DNA of 6,769 nucleotides from Thermodesulfovibrionales bacterium (GCA_030018605.1 JASEHP010000089.1:1-6769); one strand, 5' to 3'. Positions 1-6,097 are shown, counted from the first letter of the stretch. The notes: generated from the letters alone by a model not told the origin. Numbers and translations: made by a program.

Positions 1-48
1 GAACAATGGGGAAAGAAGCTCTTAAAGGAATTTACACAAAATGATTGA
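1..48 (+). CDS. Possible C-terminal end of an upstream gene (partial)
   Basis: Frame 1 is open from the left edge and reads EQWGKKLLKEFTQND before a TGA at 46-48. The amphipathic, lysine-rich composition is plausible for a protein C-terminus, and a repeat-filled non-coding stretch starts right after it. Only 15 residues are visible, so no family can be named. Frame 3 is also open from the edge, with an ATG at 5, to a stop at about 41-43, so the frame choice is uncertain. If real, this gene converges on the SurA-like gene whose stop lies at 247. Confidence 0.35.
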   Translation, partial: EQWGKKLLKEFTQND

Positions 49-62
49 CACTACCGTGGTTT

Positions 63-202
63 CCGAAAAATAGACATAGAAAGTCGTCATTGCGAGCAAA
101 GCGAAACAATCTCGTAGTCTCCAATGAGATTGCTGCGAATCCTTCGGGTTCTCGCAATGGCAGGTAAATTATAGTGTTACTCAGTCTATGTCTATTTTTC
201 GG
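63..202. repeat. Outer inverted repeat of a nested intergenic palindrome
   Basis: Positions 63-80 (CCGAAAAATAGACATAGA) are the exact reverse complement of 185-202, giving an 18-bp perfect stem around about 104 bp. The enclosed DNA is mostly a second, unrelated palindrome at about 86-161. The element sits between two apparently convergent gene ends (48 and 247), a usual location for REP-like elements, and might act as a bidirectional mRNA 3'-end structure. No U-run typical of an intrinsic terminator directly follows either arm, so terminator function is only a possibility. The flanks 49-62 and 203-246 show nothing I can assign. Confidence 0.75.
86..161. repeat. REP-like palindromic element with CATTGCGAG ends
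   Basis: CATTGCGAG at 88-96 pairs with CTCGCAATG at 151-159, with G-U and G-C extensions at 87/160 and 86/161. An inner stem pairs CAATCTC (107-113) with GAGATTG (126-132). A smaller hairpin with a TTCG loop lies around 137-151. I recognise the CATTGCGAG...CAATCTC...GAGATTG...CTCGCAATG layout as a dispersed intergenic repeat common in many bacterial genomes. The family assignment is from memory and not searched. It lies wholly inside the loop of the 63-202 inverted repeat. Confidence 0.75.
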
Positions 203-246
203 TGGTTTAGGGGACGCCTTATCCTGCTATTTTTGAGGTCCATTAA

Positions 247-912
247 TCAGGATATCAACTCCTTATTAACTTTAATCTTAATCTGTTTCTTAACGCCTTC
301 CACATATGATTTCACGGCTTTTTGCCTCTTGTCAAATAAAAGCGCCTGCCTGAAAGCCTTTGCCGTCTGCTCATCTCCGGTTATCTGTCTGCTCTCATCA
401 TCTGTAAGGTCAAATGCCTCGCCGATAAGTCTCTTCATTTTGATGAGCATCAATTCATATCTCTTTATATTCTCAAAATATTCTGGTGTAATTCTATTAA
501 TCTGCAATATCCTCATATATATATCCCTGTCAAAAACGCCGTTTCTTGTAAAGCCAGGCTCATTCCTTATCGCCTCTTCAAGCTCTTCATCGGTCACAGT
601 CATCCCAATACCCCTGGCTGCAATCAGCAGCGCTCTTTCATCTATAAGAGAATCCAGCACCTTCTCTCTGAGTTTAAGTTTCTTTTCCATCTCATCATTG
701 AATTTTTCCTTGTATGTATCCCGGTAAAAATCTATGGTCTTGTCATAGGCGCGTCCGTATTCCTCAACTGTTATCTTTTCCTTTCCTATCTCTGCAACAG
801 GAACTGCTGTCGACTTATCAACTGTCCCGACCCCCCAGAATATGAATGAAAGTATTACAATAAAAAATAATACATAGAAAAACTTTGCGTGTTTGCGCAT
901 CGCCCTGAGCAT
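247..912 (-). CDS. Membrane-anchored SurA N-terminal domain (PpiD-like) protein without a PPIase domain
   Basis: This 221-residue protein starts with a short basic segment (MLRAMRKHAK). One membrane span follows at about residues 11-29 (FFYVLFFIVILSFIFWGVG), the arrangement seen at the N-terminus of PpiD. Residues about 38-163 resemble the SurA_N helical chaperone domain: a conserved-looking IGKEKITVEEYGRAYD start, then REKVLDSLIDERALLIAARGIGMTVTDEEL. The tail (about 185-221) looks like the closing helix plus a final strand of the same fold. PpiD proteins are around 600 residues and carry one parvulin domain; none is present here, so a periplasmic chaperone role in outer-membrane protein folding is inferred rather than isomerase activity. 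The start at 912 is supported by AAGGGGG on the minus strand, 8 nt upstream (921-927). It is transcribed away from the polysaccharide operon. Confidence 0.85.
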   Translation of the reverse strand: MLRAMRKHAKFFYVLFFIVILSFIFWGVGTVDKSTAVPVAEIGKEKITVEEYGRAYDKTIDFYRDTYKEKFNDEMEKKLKLREKVLDSLIDERALLIAARGIGMTVTDEELEEAIRNEPGFTRNGVFDRDIYMRILQINRITPEYFENIKRYELMLIKMKRLIGEAFDLTDDESRQITGDEQTAKAFRQALLFDKRQKAVKSYVEGVKKQIKIKVNKELIS

Positions 913-1047
913 CTCAGCGCCCCCCTTCTAATCCGGTCAGACAGTTATTATGAAGATTTTGGCTTTTGCCTGAATTAGCCGTGATATTTCCCCTTTGCAT
1001 GTATCTACCTTAAAAGATTTTCCTTAATAATTCAAGCCCCATAGCAG

Positions 1048-1080
1048 TATAATTTTACCTCTGGAATGTGATAGTATAAA
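1048..1080 (+). promoter_or_regulatory. Candidate sigma70-type -10 boxes for the glycan operon
   Basis: The 189-bp divergent spacer 913-1101 contains a consensus TATAAT at 1048-1053 and a TATAAA at 1075-1080, both reading toward the gene at 1102. The -35 matches are weak: TTAATA at 1024-1029 is 18 nt from the first box, and TTTTAC at 1053-1058 is 16 nt from the second. On the minus strand a CATAAT (947-952) is a weak candidate for the SurA-like gene. I see no clear operator, riboswitch or attenuator in the spacer. The region is AT-rich, so chance matches are likely. Confidence 0.35.
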
Positions 1081-1101
1081 TAAATTTCTATTGTTAAAGT
1101 C

Positions 1102-2379
1102 ATGAATTTCATCGGCATAAAAAAAATTCTTGTCATAAAACTCCGCCATATCGGCGATGTCCTTCTGAGTGTTCCTGTATTCAGGGCGTTAAGAGAGAAT
1201 TTTCCTGAGGCGCATATTGCCGCCCTCGTGAATTCAGGCACGGAAGAGGTCTTAGAGTCAAGCCCATTTATTAAGGAGATAATAGCCTTTGACAGAAGCA
1301 TTAAGAGAATGCGCTTCCCACAAAAATATATAAAAGAAATATCATTTTTAAAAATGATGCGCAGGAAAGGCTTTGATATGGCAATTGACCTCACAGGCGG
1401 TGACAGGGCTGCGATAATATCCTTTGTCTCAGGCGCTGCATACAGGCTTGCGCATGACACCAGAGATGGGTTCAAGGGGAAAAAATACCTGTATACCCAC
1501 CTTGCCTCAAGAAACGATAACCAGCACACAGTGCTGCAAAACCTTGATGTCGTGAGCCAGTTTGGCATCAAAACAGACAATCTCTCCGTGGATATATCCA
1601 TTCCTGAAGATGCAAGAATATTCGCTAACCGTATCCTTGAAAAGAAGAGGACAGATAAAAACACTCCTGTTGTTCATGTCCACCCGACATCAAGATGGTT
1701 TTTCAAATGCTGGAAGGATAAATACATGGCAGACGTTATAAACTGGCTGACTGACAGAGGCATAATTGTAATCGTTACATCAGCTCCTGACAAACGGGAA
1801 ATGGAAAAGGCGAAGAGAATTTTATCTTTTGTAGTTGGGGGCAGTCCCGGTTCCCCGTCAGTTACGGGGGCTTCGCCCGTAAATCTGGGACAGTCCCCTT
1901 ACGGTTCACGATTAATTGACCTTTGCGGAAAAACAAACATTAAACAGCTTGCTGCGCTATTAGAAGTGTCGGATTTATTTTTTGGCGTAGACTCCGCTCC
2001 CATGCATATTGCCGCAGCAGTCAGCACGCCTGTCGTCGCCCTATTCGGACCAAGCGGCGCCTTTCACTGGGGGCCGTGGGACAACGAGAGTTCCAAGTTC
2101 CAAGTTCCAAGTTCCAAGTTTGGAGGGGACTGTCCCGGATTTACGGACGGAGCGAAGCAAAGTCGTAGAATCGGGACTGTCCCCGTGGGTCCAGAAGAGA
2201 CGCCCTATCCAAAGAGAAATGGGATACAGAGATTCGGAATTCACACGGTTATTCAACAAAACTGGGAGTGCATTCCATGCGGGAAAGATGGATGTGACGG
2301 AACCAAAATCAGCAGGTGCCTGGAGGAGACGAAAGTTGAAGAGGTTATAAACATTTTAAAAAGCAAACTGAATATATAA
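1102..2379 (+). CDS. GT9 (heptosyltransferase-like) glycosyltransferase with in-frame repeat insertions
   Basis: This is a GT-B fold glycosyltransferase of family 9, which transfers heptose or similar sugars from ADP-activated donors to LPS core. The N-terminus has the family signature KKILVIKLRHIGDVLLSVPV (residues 7-26, with G18-D19). The C-terminal donor domain has the GVDSAPMHIAAAVSTPVVAL motif (D297, H302), then FGPSGAFHWGPW. A cysteine group CIPC-x4-C-x7-C (C390, C393, C398, C406) is near the end. The length, 425 residues, exceeds the 373 of the second GT9 here. The excess is explained by two low-complexity insertions, residues about 246-267 (GGSPGSPSVTGASPVNLGQS...) and about 330-364, both encoded by repeat DNA; without them the protein would be about 368 residues. 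The start at 1102 fits the family N-terminus but has no clear Shine-Dalgarno. It is first in the operon. Whether it remains active with the insertions cannot be told from sequence. Confidence 0.9.
   Translation: MNFIGIKKILVIKLRHIGDVLLSVPVFRALRENFPEAHIAALVNSGTEEVLESSPFIKEIIAFDRSIKRMRFPQKYIKEISFLKMMRRKGFDMAIDLTGGDRAAIISFVSGAAYRLAHDTRDGFKGKKYLYTHLASRNDNQHTVLQNLDVVSQFGIKTDNLSVDISIPEDARIFANRILEKKRTDKNTPVVHVHPTSRWFFKCWKDKYMADVINWLTDRGIIVIVTSAPDKREMEKAKRILSFVVGGSPGSPSVTGASPVNLGQSPYGSRLIDLCGKTNIKQLAALLEVSDLFFGVDSAPMHIAAAVSTPVVALFGPSGAFHWGPWDNESSKFQVPSSKFGGDCPGFTDGAKQSRRIGTVPVGPEETPYPKRNGIQRFGIHTVIQQNWECIPCGKDGCDGTKISRCLEETKVEEVINILKSKLNI
1837..1899 (-). repeat. Palindromic element copy A, inside the first GT9 gene
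   Basis: The element is bounded by GGGGGCAGTCCC on the left and GGGACAGTCCCC (1887-1898) on the right, which pair imperfectly. An inner perfect stem pairs TTACGGG (1862-1868) with CCCGTAA (1876-1882). Read on the minus strand it starts AGGGGACTGTCCCAGATTTA and continues through CGG and GCGAAGC, matching copy B at 2124-2184. It is in the opposite orientation to B. It is 63 bp (21 codons), has no stop in the host frame, and encodes the Gly/Ser/Pro-rich stretch at about residues 246-266. Confidence 0.8.
2089..2120 (+). repeat. Heptanucleotide tandem repeat (AGTTCCA)n in coding sequence
   Basis: Four perfect tandem copies of AGTTCCA (2089-2116) are followed by a partial AGTT (2117-2120). Because 7 is not a multiple of 3, the translated product has a 7-residue period, SSKFQVP then SSKF. 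The tract directly precedes palindromic copy B and starts just after the conserved GPWDNE of the GT9 donor domain. A gain or loss of one unit would shift the frame, so the tract is a potential slippage site. Confidence 0.9.
2124..2184 (+). repeat. Palindromic element copy B, inside the first GT9 gene
   Basis: The element starts AGGGGACTGTCCCGGATTTA and ends CGGGACTGTCCCC. Both ends carry the 11-mer GGGACTGTCCC (2126-2136 and 2173-2183), itself almost palindromic. Inside, GATTTACGGAC (2138-2148) pairs imperfectly with GTCGTAGAATC (2162-2172) around a GGAGCGAAGCAAA loop. Its first 23 bases match the reverse complement of copy A with one difference. In the host frame it encodes the odd segment GDCPGFTDGAKQSRRIGTVP. 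Confidence 0.8.
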
Positions 2380-2401
2380 AAATCTGAATGGTAAATTAAA
2401 A

Positions 2402-3085
2402 ATGAAAAAAATGCACCGGGCGATATATGAATTGCTGAAAGATAAGAAAAGCGGATGTCTGCTGGATGCCGCCTGCGGCAACGGAGAGCTTGGCAAAGCT
2501 CTTGAAAAGGCTGGGCATCAGGTCTTTTATATGGATAAATATGACAATCCTCATAGCGTACAGCGATTTGTAAATGCTGATCTGAATGATTTTCTGCCGT
2601 ACAAGAATGAACAATTTGATTTTGTTGTCTGTGCTGAATCATTGCAATATTTAGAGAATCATGAGAAACTTTTCAAGGAATTCAGAAGGGTATTAAAGAC
2701 AGGCGGCAGCCTTATCATCAGCTTCCCCAATATACTTACGGTATTCTCACGGCTATATTTTTTGAGAAGGGGTTATTTCCAGCGCTTCAAACCGTTCAGA
2801 ACCAAGCAGCATAAGGAATGGGACCATTTCATCTACAATATTCCGTCATTTGTGGAAGTCTTTGAGCTTATAAAAAAGAACGGCTTTGAGTTAAGGGATG
2901 TCATCGCTCTGGACATAAAACTAAAAGATTTATTGCTGTACCCTTTTCTAAAAACTTTATACCTTCCGGGACTGCTCTTTGATAAAAATACGCAAAAAAC
3001 CAAAATGATTAAGTGGCTGGCTTCCAGAGAACTGCTGACAGGCAACAGGCTTGTAATAAACTGCGTGAAGGCAAATAACTTATAA
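2402..3085 (+). CDS. Class I SAM-dependent methyltransferase (Methyltransf_11 type)
   Basis: This 227-residue protein has the Rossmann-type SAM-binding signature LLDAACGNGELG (residues 20-31; D22, G26, G28) and an acidic residue at the end of strand 2 (MDKYD, D45) expected to bind the SAM ribose. ADLNDFLPYKNEQFDFVVC (59-77) follows, then the post-motif VLKTGGSLIISFPN (97-110). After about residue 110 the protein is basic and aromatic, with no recognisable second domain. The family methylates small molecules or sugars; the substrate is unknown, and the operon points to a glycan or lipid-linked sugar. It begins 22 nt after the GT9 stop. The ATG at 2402 has no good Shine-Dalgarno; another ATG follows at 2411. 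No signal peptide, so cytoplasmic. Confidence 0.88.
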   Translation: MKKMHRAIYELLKDKKSGCLLDAACGNGELGKALEKAGHQVFYMDKYDNPHSVQRFVNADLNDFLPYKNEQFDFVVCAESLQYLENHEKLFKEFRRVLKTGGSLIISFPNILTVFSRLYFLRRGYFQRFKPFRTKQHKEWDHFIYNIPSFVEVFELIKKNGFELRDVIALDIKLKDLLLYPFLKTLYLPGLLFDKNTQKTKMIKWLASRELLTGNRLVINCVKANNL

Positions 3086-3086
3086 A

Positions 3087-4184
3087 ATGACATTCAGCAT
3101 ACTTCATACAGAGTCATCAGCAGGCTGGGGAGGACAGGAAAATAGGACGCTTCAGGAATGCATCGGCTTGAAGAAAAGAGGAGTAAGGGCGCTAATTCTC
3201 TGTCAGCCTGAAAGCAGATTGAATAAACGCGCATTGGCTGAAGGCATTGAAGTAAGAACATGCAGAATGAGAAAAAGTTATGACATCTTAGCGATAAGCC
3301 ATATACTTAAACTGATAAGAAGCGAAAATATTGACATAATAAGCACTCACAGCGGAAGGGACAGCCTGCTTGCGGGCATAGCAGGAAGGCTTTCAAGAAA
3401 AAAACCGATAATAGTCAGGACAAGACACCTGGCGCTTCCCATAACCTCAAAGTTTACATACAACCTGCTGGCACATAAAGTTGTAACTGTGAGTGAATAT
3501 GTAAGGCAGTATTTGATAGGAAGCGGCATTGCTCCGGGGAAAATAGCAGCCATACCAACAGGCATAGATGCAGATAAATTTAACCCTGAGAAAGTTGATG
3601 ACAGTTTAAGGCAGGAACTGGGGTTGCAAAAAGATGTCCCTGTCATAGGCACAATATCGATTTTAAGGAGAAAGAAAGGACATCATATTATCCTTGATGC
3701 CATACCGTCAGTCCTCAAAGAAATACCTGAGGCTGTTTTTGTATTTGCAGGTGACGGACCGCAAAAGGAGAATATTTTAAATAAGATTAAGACATCGGGA
3801 TTATCTGAAAAAGTCTTCATGCTCGGATTGAGAACGGACATCCCGGAAATTTTGAAATCCATTGATGTCTTTGCACTGCCGACACTTCAGGAGGCGCTCG
3901 GGACTTCGTTTATAGAGGCAATGGCAATGGGCAAGCCTGTGATAGGAGCGGATGTGGGCGGCGTCAGCGAAGTGATTAAAAACAGCGTAAACGGTTATCT
4001 TGTAGAGCCGGATAATCCCCATGCCCTTGCGGAAGCAATTATAAAGACGCTGAAGGATAGAGAAAGAGCAAGATCAATGGGAATGGAAGGAAGAAAAATA
4101 GCGGAAAAGTATTATACGGTAGAAAAAATGTGCGAGAGAATGTACGATCTTTATCTATCTCTCATAAAGGAGAGGTCTCAATGA
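3087..4184 (+). CDS. Family 4 glycosyltransferase (GT4, GT-B fold)
   Basis: This 365-residue protein has both GT-B halves. The N-terminal acceptor domain starts with MTFSILHTESSAGWGGQE, where the Gly-rich loop (residues 13-16) is typical of GT4 enzymes. The C-terminal donor domain (about residues 185-360) carries PVIGTISILRRKKGHHIIL, VFAGDGPQ and the retaining-GT E-x7-E signature with E269 and E277 (QEALGTSFIEAMAMGKPVIG). GT4 enzymes transfer hexoses, HexNAc or similar sugars from nucleotide donors with retention; the exact sugar cannot be read. It starts 1 nt after the methyltransferase stop and its TGA overlaps the next ATG, so translational coupling is likely. It lacks a clear Shine-Dalgarno. 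With the deacetylase directly downstream, a HexNAc donor is an attractive but unproven idea. Confidence 0.92.
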   Translation: MTFSILHTESSAGWGGQENRTLQECIGLKKRGVRALILCQPESRLNKRALAEGIEVRTCRMRKSYDILAISHILKLIRSENIDIISTHSGRDSLLAGIAGRLSRKKPIIVRTRHLALPITSKFTYNLLAHKVVTVSEYVRQYLIGSGIAPGKIAAIPTGIDADKFNPEKVDDSLRQELGLQKDVPVIGTISILRRKKGHHIILDAIPSVLKEIPEAVFVFAGDGPQKENILNKIKTSGLSEKVFMLGLRTDIPEILKSIDVFALPTLQEALGTSFIEAMAMGKPVIGADVGGVSEVIKNSVNGYLVEPDNPHALAEAIIKTLKDRERARSMGMEGRKIAEKYYTVEKMCERMYDLYLSLIKERSQ

Positions 4185-4197
4185 CCTCAATGAGACC
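4166..4197 (+). promoter_or_regulatory. Strong RBS, start hairpin and tandem start codons of the deacetylase gene
   Basis: AAAGGAGAGG (4166-4175) is the best Shine-Dalgarno in the operon, 8 nt before ATG 4181. GGTCTCA (4174-4180) pairs with TGAGACC (4191-4197), a 7-bp stem whose 10-nt loop holds ATG 4181. CTCAATGA occurs twice, at 4177-4184 and 4186-4193, giving in-frame ATGs at 4181 and 4190. The layout suggests translation coupled to the upstream GT4 gene, whose TGA is at 4182-4184. Confidence 0.6.
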
Positions 4198-4975
4198 GGT
4201 TCCGGTTTTAATGTACCATCACATCAACCCGCATAAAGGCGATATGGTCACTATAACTCCTGAGGTCTTTGAATGCCAGATGGCGTACTTACAAAGAGCG
4301 GGCTACAGAACGCTAAAGATTGAAGAACTCGTCTCTTACATAAACGGCGGATTGACTATACCTCAGAAGGCTGTAGTTGTCACCTTTGACGACGGCTGGC
4401 TTGATAATTATATGCATGCCTTTCCCATACTCAAAAAATACAAAATCAATGCAACTGTCTTCTTAATCACTGACAGAGTGGAAAATTCATCTGAAAATAC
4501 TACCATGATTCCATCTCTCATCCCAACGCATGAGGAATCAAAATCGCTGATAGAAAAGGGAGAATCGCATAAGGTTGTGCTAAACTGGGATGTCATTAAA
4601 GAGATGACCGACACCGGGTTTATTGAGTTCTATTCGCATACAAAAAGCCACGCTAAATGCAGCAGCCTGCCTGAGAAAGAACTTGTGGAAGAACTTAAAG
4701 AATCGCGGGAAATTATTGAAAAAAGGCTTGGAAGTCCATGCCCATATCTCTGCTGGCCTTACGGCGAATATAATGACCTTGCTTTGACTTCTGCAAAGGA
4801 AGCAGACTATAAGGCAATATTCACCACTAACCACGGTGTCGTTAAACCTGGCTCTGACCCGTGCGAAATAAACCGGATAATAGTTAAGGACAGCGTTGCC
4901 TGGTTTAAGAAAAGAATGGTAATATATACAAATACTATTCTTTCAAGCCTATATCTCACGATAAAGAAAAAATGA
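4181..4975 (+). CDS. NodB-type polysaccharide deacetylase (CE4), cytoplasmic
   Basis: A 264-residue carbohydrate esterase family 4 protein, expected to remove N-acetyl (or O-acetyl) groups from glycans with a divalent metal. It starts with the usual PVLMYHHI segment (residues 8-15). The NodB motifs are visible: TFDDG (68-72; D70 catalytic base, D71 metal ligand), SHTKSH (152-157; H153 and H157 metal ligands) and WPYGEYN (192-198). The distal part, YKAIFTTNHGVVKPGSDPCEINRI, is typical of the group. No signal peptide or membrane segment is seen, unlike peptidoglycan deacetylases, so action on a lipid-linked precursor inside the cell is inferred. An upstream in-frame ATG at 4130 would overlap the GT4 gene by 55 nt; the strong RBS favours 4181. 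Its TGA overlaps the next start in ATGA (4972-4975). Confidence 0.92.
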   Translation: MTSMRPVPVLMYHHINPHKGDMVTITPEVFECQMAYLQRAGYRTLKIEELVSYINGGLTIPQKAVVVTFDDGWLDNYMHAFPILKKYKINATVFLITDRVENSSENTTMIPSLIPTHEESKSLIEKGESHKVVLNWDVIKEMTDTGFIEFYSHTKSHAKCSSLPEKELVEELKESREIIEKRLGSPCPYLCWPYGEYNDLALTSAKEADYKAIFTTNHGVVKPGSDPCEINRIIVKDSVAWFKKRMVIYTNTILSSLYLTIKKK

Positions 4976-6093
4976 GAATCAATCCAATTGATGTCCTGCT
5001 GTTTTTGCTGCTAAAGATCGTGAAATTCTTTGATGGAAGGCAGACAGATTTAAAATATTTTGATCCAGAAGCGGTTAAAAACATTTTAGTTGTCTCATCA
5101 ACGGCAATAGGAGACACATTGCTTTCTACGCCGGCAATAAGAGCTGTACGTGAGAGATACCCTCAGGCAAGGATAGTTACTCATTTTAACATTAAAAACA
5201 TGGAGCTTTTTGAAAATAACCCTCACATAGATGAGATAATTCCTTATCATGGCGGATATAAAAAATTTTTCCAGACTATCATGAATCTCCGCAAGCATAA
5301 ATTTGACCTTGTGTTGATATTTCACGGCAACGAGCCTCAGGCGACGCCGATGGCATATTTTTCAGGGGCAAGATTCATCATAAAAGTGCCGACCACAAGC
5401 GAATATGGATTTCTGCTGTCAAACAAAAACCATACATTGAGACGGGAAGACTTAATCCATGGAGTAGAACAGCGGCTAAAGGCGGCAGAACTGGCTGACT
5501 GCAGGATTTCAGATAAAAGAATGATATTGCCTATAGAAAAAGACGGAGAATCTGCTGTCAATAAGTTTCTGGAAAGCAGCCGAATCATAGGCGCGGATTC
5601 AATCATAGGCTTTCAGGCAGGCGCATCTACTCTCAGCAGAATGTGGTTTCCTGATAGATTTATAGAACTGGGCAGAAGGCTTATTAATTCGTACCCCGAA
5701 TTAAAGATAATAATAACAGGGTCGCCTCAGGAATATGAATATTGCAGGAAAATTGCAGATGCCATAGGAGAAAAAGCCATTGTATCAGCAGGCGAAATTC
5801 CTCTAAAATATATGCCGTCGCTGCTTAGACGATTCAGAGTTTTAGTCTCAGGGGACACGGGAATCATGCACATGTCAATAGCAGTCGGCACGCCTGTTAT
5901 TGCTCTGTTTGCAGTAGCAGACGCAAAAAAATCAGGGCCTTATTATGATATGGAAAAGCATACTGTCATACAAAAAGAAAGAACATGCGAGCCGTGTGTG
6001 AGCAAAAAGTGCAAATATCAAAAATGTATGGAAAATATCAGCATCAATGAGGTATTTGATGCCATTAAACAAACAGCATTCAAATCAACATAG
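4972..6093 (+). CDS. Second GT9 (heptosyltransferase-like) glycosyltransferase
   Basis: This 373-residue GT9 enzyme has an N-terminal extension with a hydrophobic stretch (INPIDVLLFLLLKIVKFF, residues 3-20), possibly a membrane-associating amphipathic helix. The family signature follows: NILVVSSTAIGDTLLSTPAI (37-56, G47-D48). The C-terminal domain has the acceptor/donor loop VSGDTGIMHMSIAVGTPVIALF (292-313; D295, H300). Near the end is a four-cysteine group CEPC-x4-C-x4-C (C339, C342, C347, C352), comparable with the first GT9 and, from memory, with many GT9 proteins. It lacks the repeat insertions of the first GT9 and so serves as an internal size reference. Predicted role: transfer of heptose or a related sugar to LPS core or a lipid-linked glycan at the inner face of the membrane. 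Start overlaps the deacetylase stop by 4 nt; Shine-Dalgarno is weak. Confidence 0.92.
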   Translation: MRINPIDVLLFLLLKIVKFFDGRQTDLKYFDPEAVKNILVVSSTAIGDTLLSTPAIRAVRERYPQARIVTHFNIKNMELFENNPHIDEIIPYHGGYKKFFQTIMNLRKHKFDLVLIFHGNEPQATPMAYFSGARFIIKVPTTSEYGFLLSNKNHTLRREDLIHGVEQRLKAAELADCRISDKRMILPIEKDGESAVNKFLESSRIIGADSIIGFQAGASTLSRMWFPDRFIELGRRLINSYPELKIIITGSPQEYEYCRKIADAIGEKAIVSAGEIPLKYMPSLLRRFRVLVSGDTGIMHMSIAVGTPVIALFAVADAKKSGPYYDMEKHTVIQKERTCEPCVSKKCKYQKCMENISINEVFDAIKQTAFKST

Positions 6094-6097
6094 TGCC

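Noticed and set aside
63..202. Intrinsic transcription terminator
   Set aside because: The stem is long with a loop of about 104 nt and neither strand has a U-run directly after the arm, so a standard rho-independent terminator is not supported.
86..202. CRISPR array or tRNA gene
   Set aside because: Repeats occur once as inverted arms, not as regularly spaced direct repeats, and no cloverleaf with TTCGANNC-type T arm can be drawn.
188..727. Long + strand reading frame of 179 codons
   Set aside because: It lies antisense to the well-supported SurA-like gene, has a serine/leucine/isoleucine-rich composition typical of an antisense shadow, and begins inside the repeat arm.
1032..1664. Minus-strand reading frame of 210 codons
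   Set aside because: It is antisense to the start of the first GT9 gene, whose + frame carries clear family motifs; the minus translation shows no recognisable domain.
2009..2350. Alternative + frame through the repeat region, which might suggest a frameshifted or overlapping gene
   Set aside because: The GT9 frame is continuous and keeps all conserved motifs before and after the repeats. The alternative frame is open because the repeats lack stops, and its product looks like random repeat translation.
4130..4180. Upstream start giving a 281-residue deacetylase
   Set aside because: ATG 4130 has no Shine-Dalgarno, would overlap the GT4 gene by 55 nt, and its extra residues do not match the usual deacetylase N-terminus. 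ATG 4181 has a strong RBS and the ATGA overlap.
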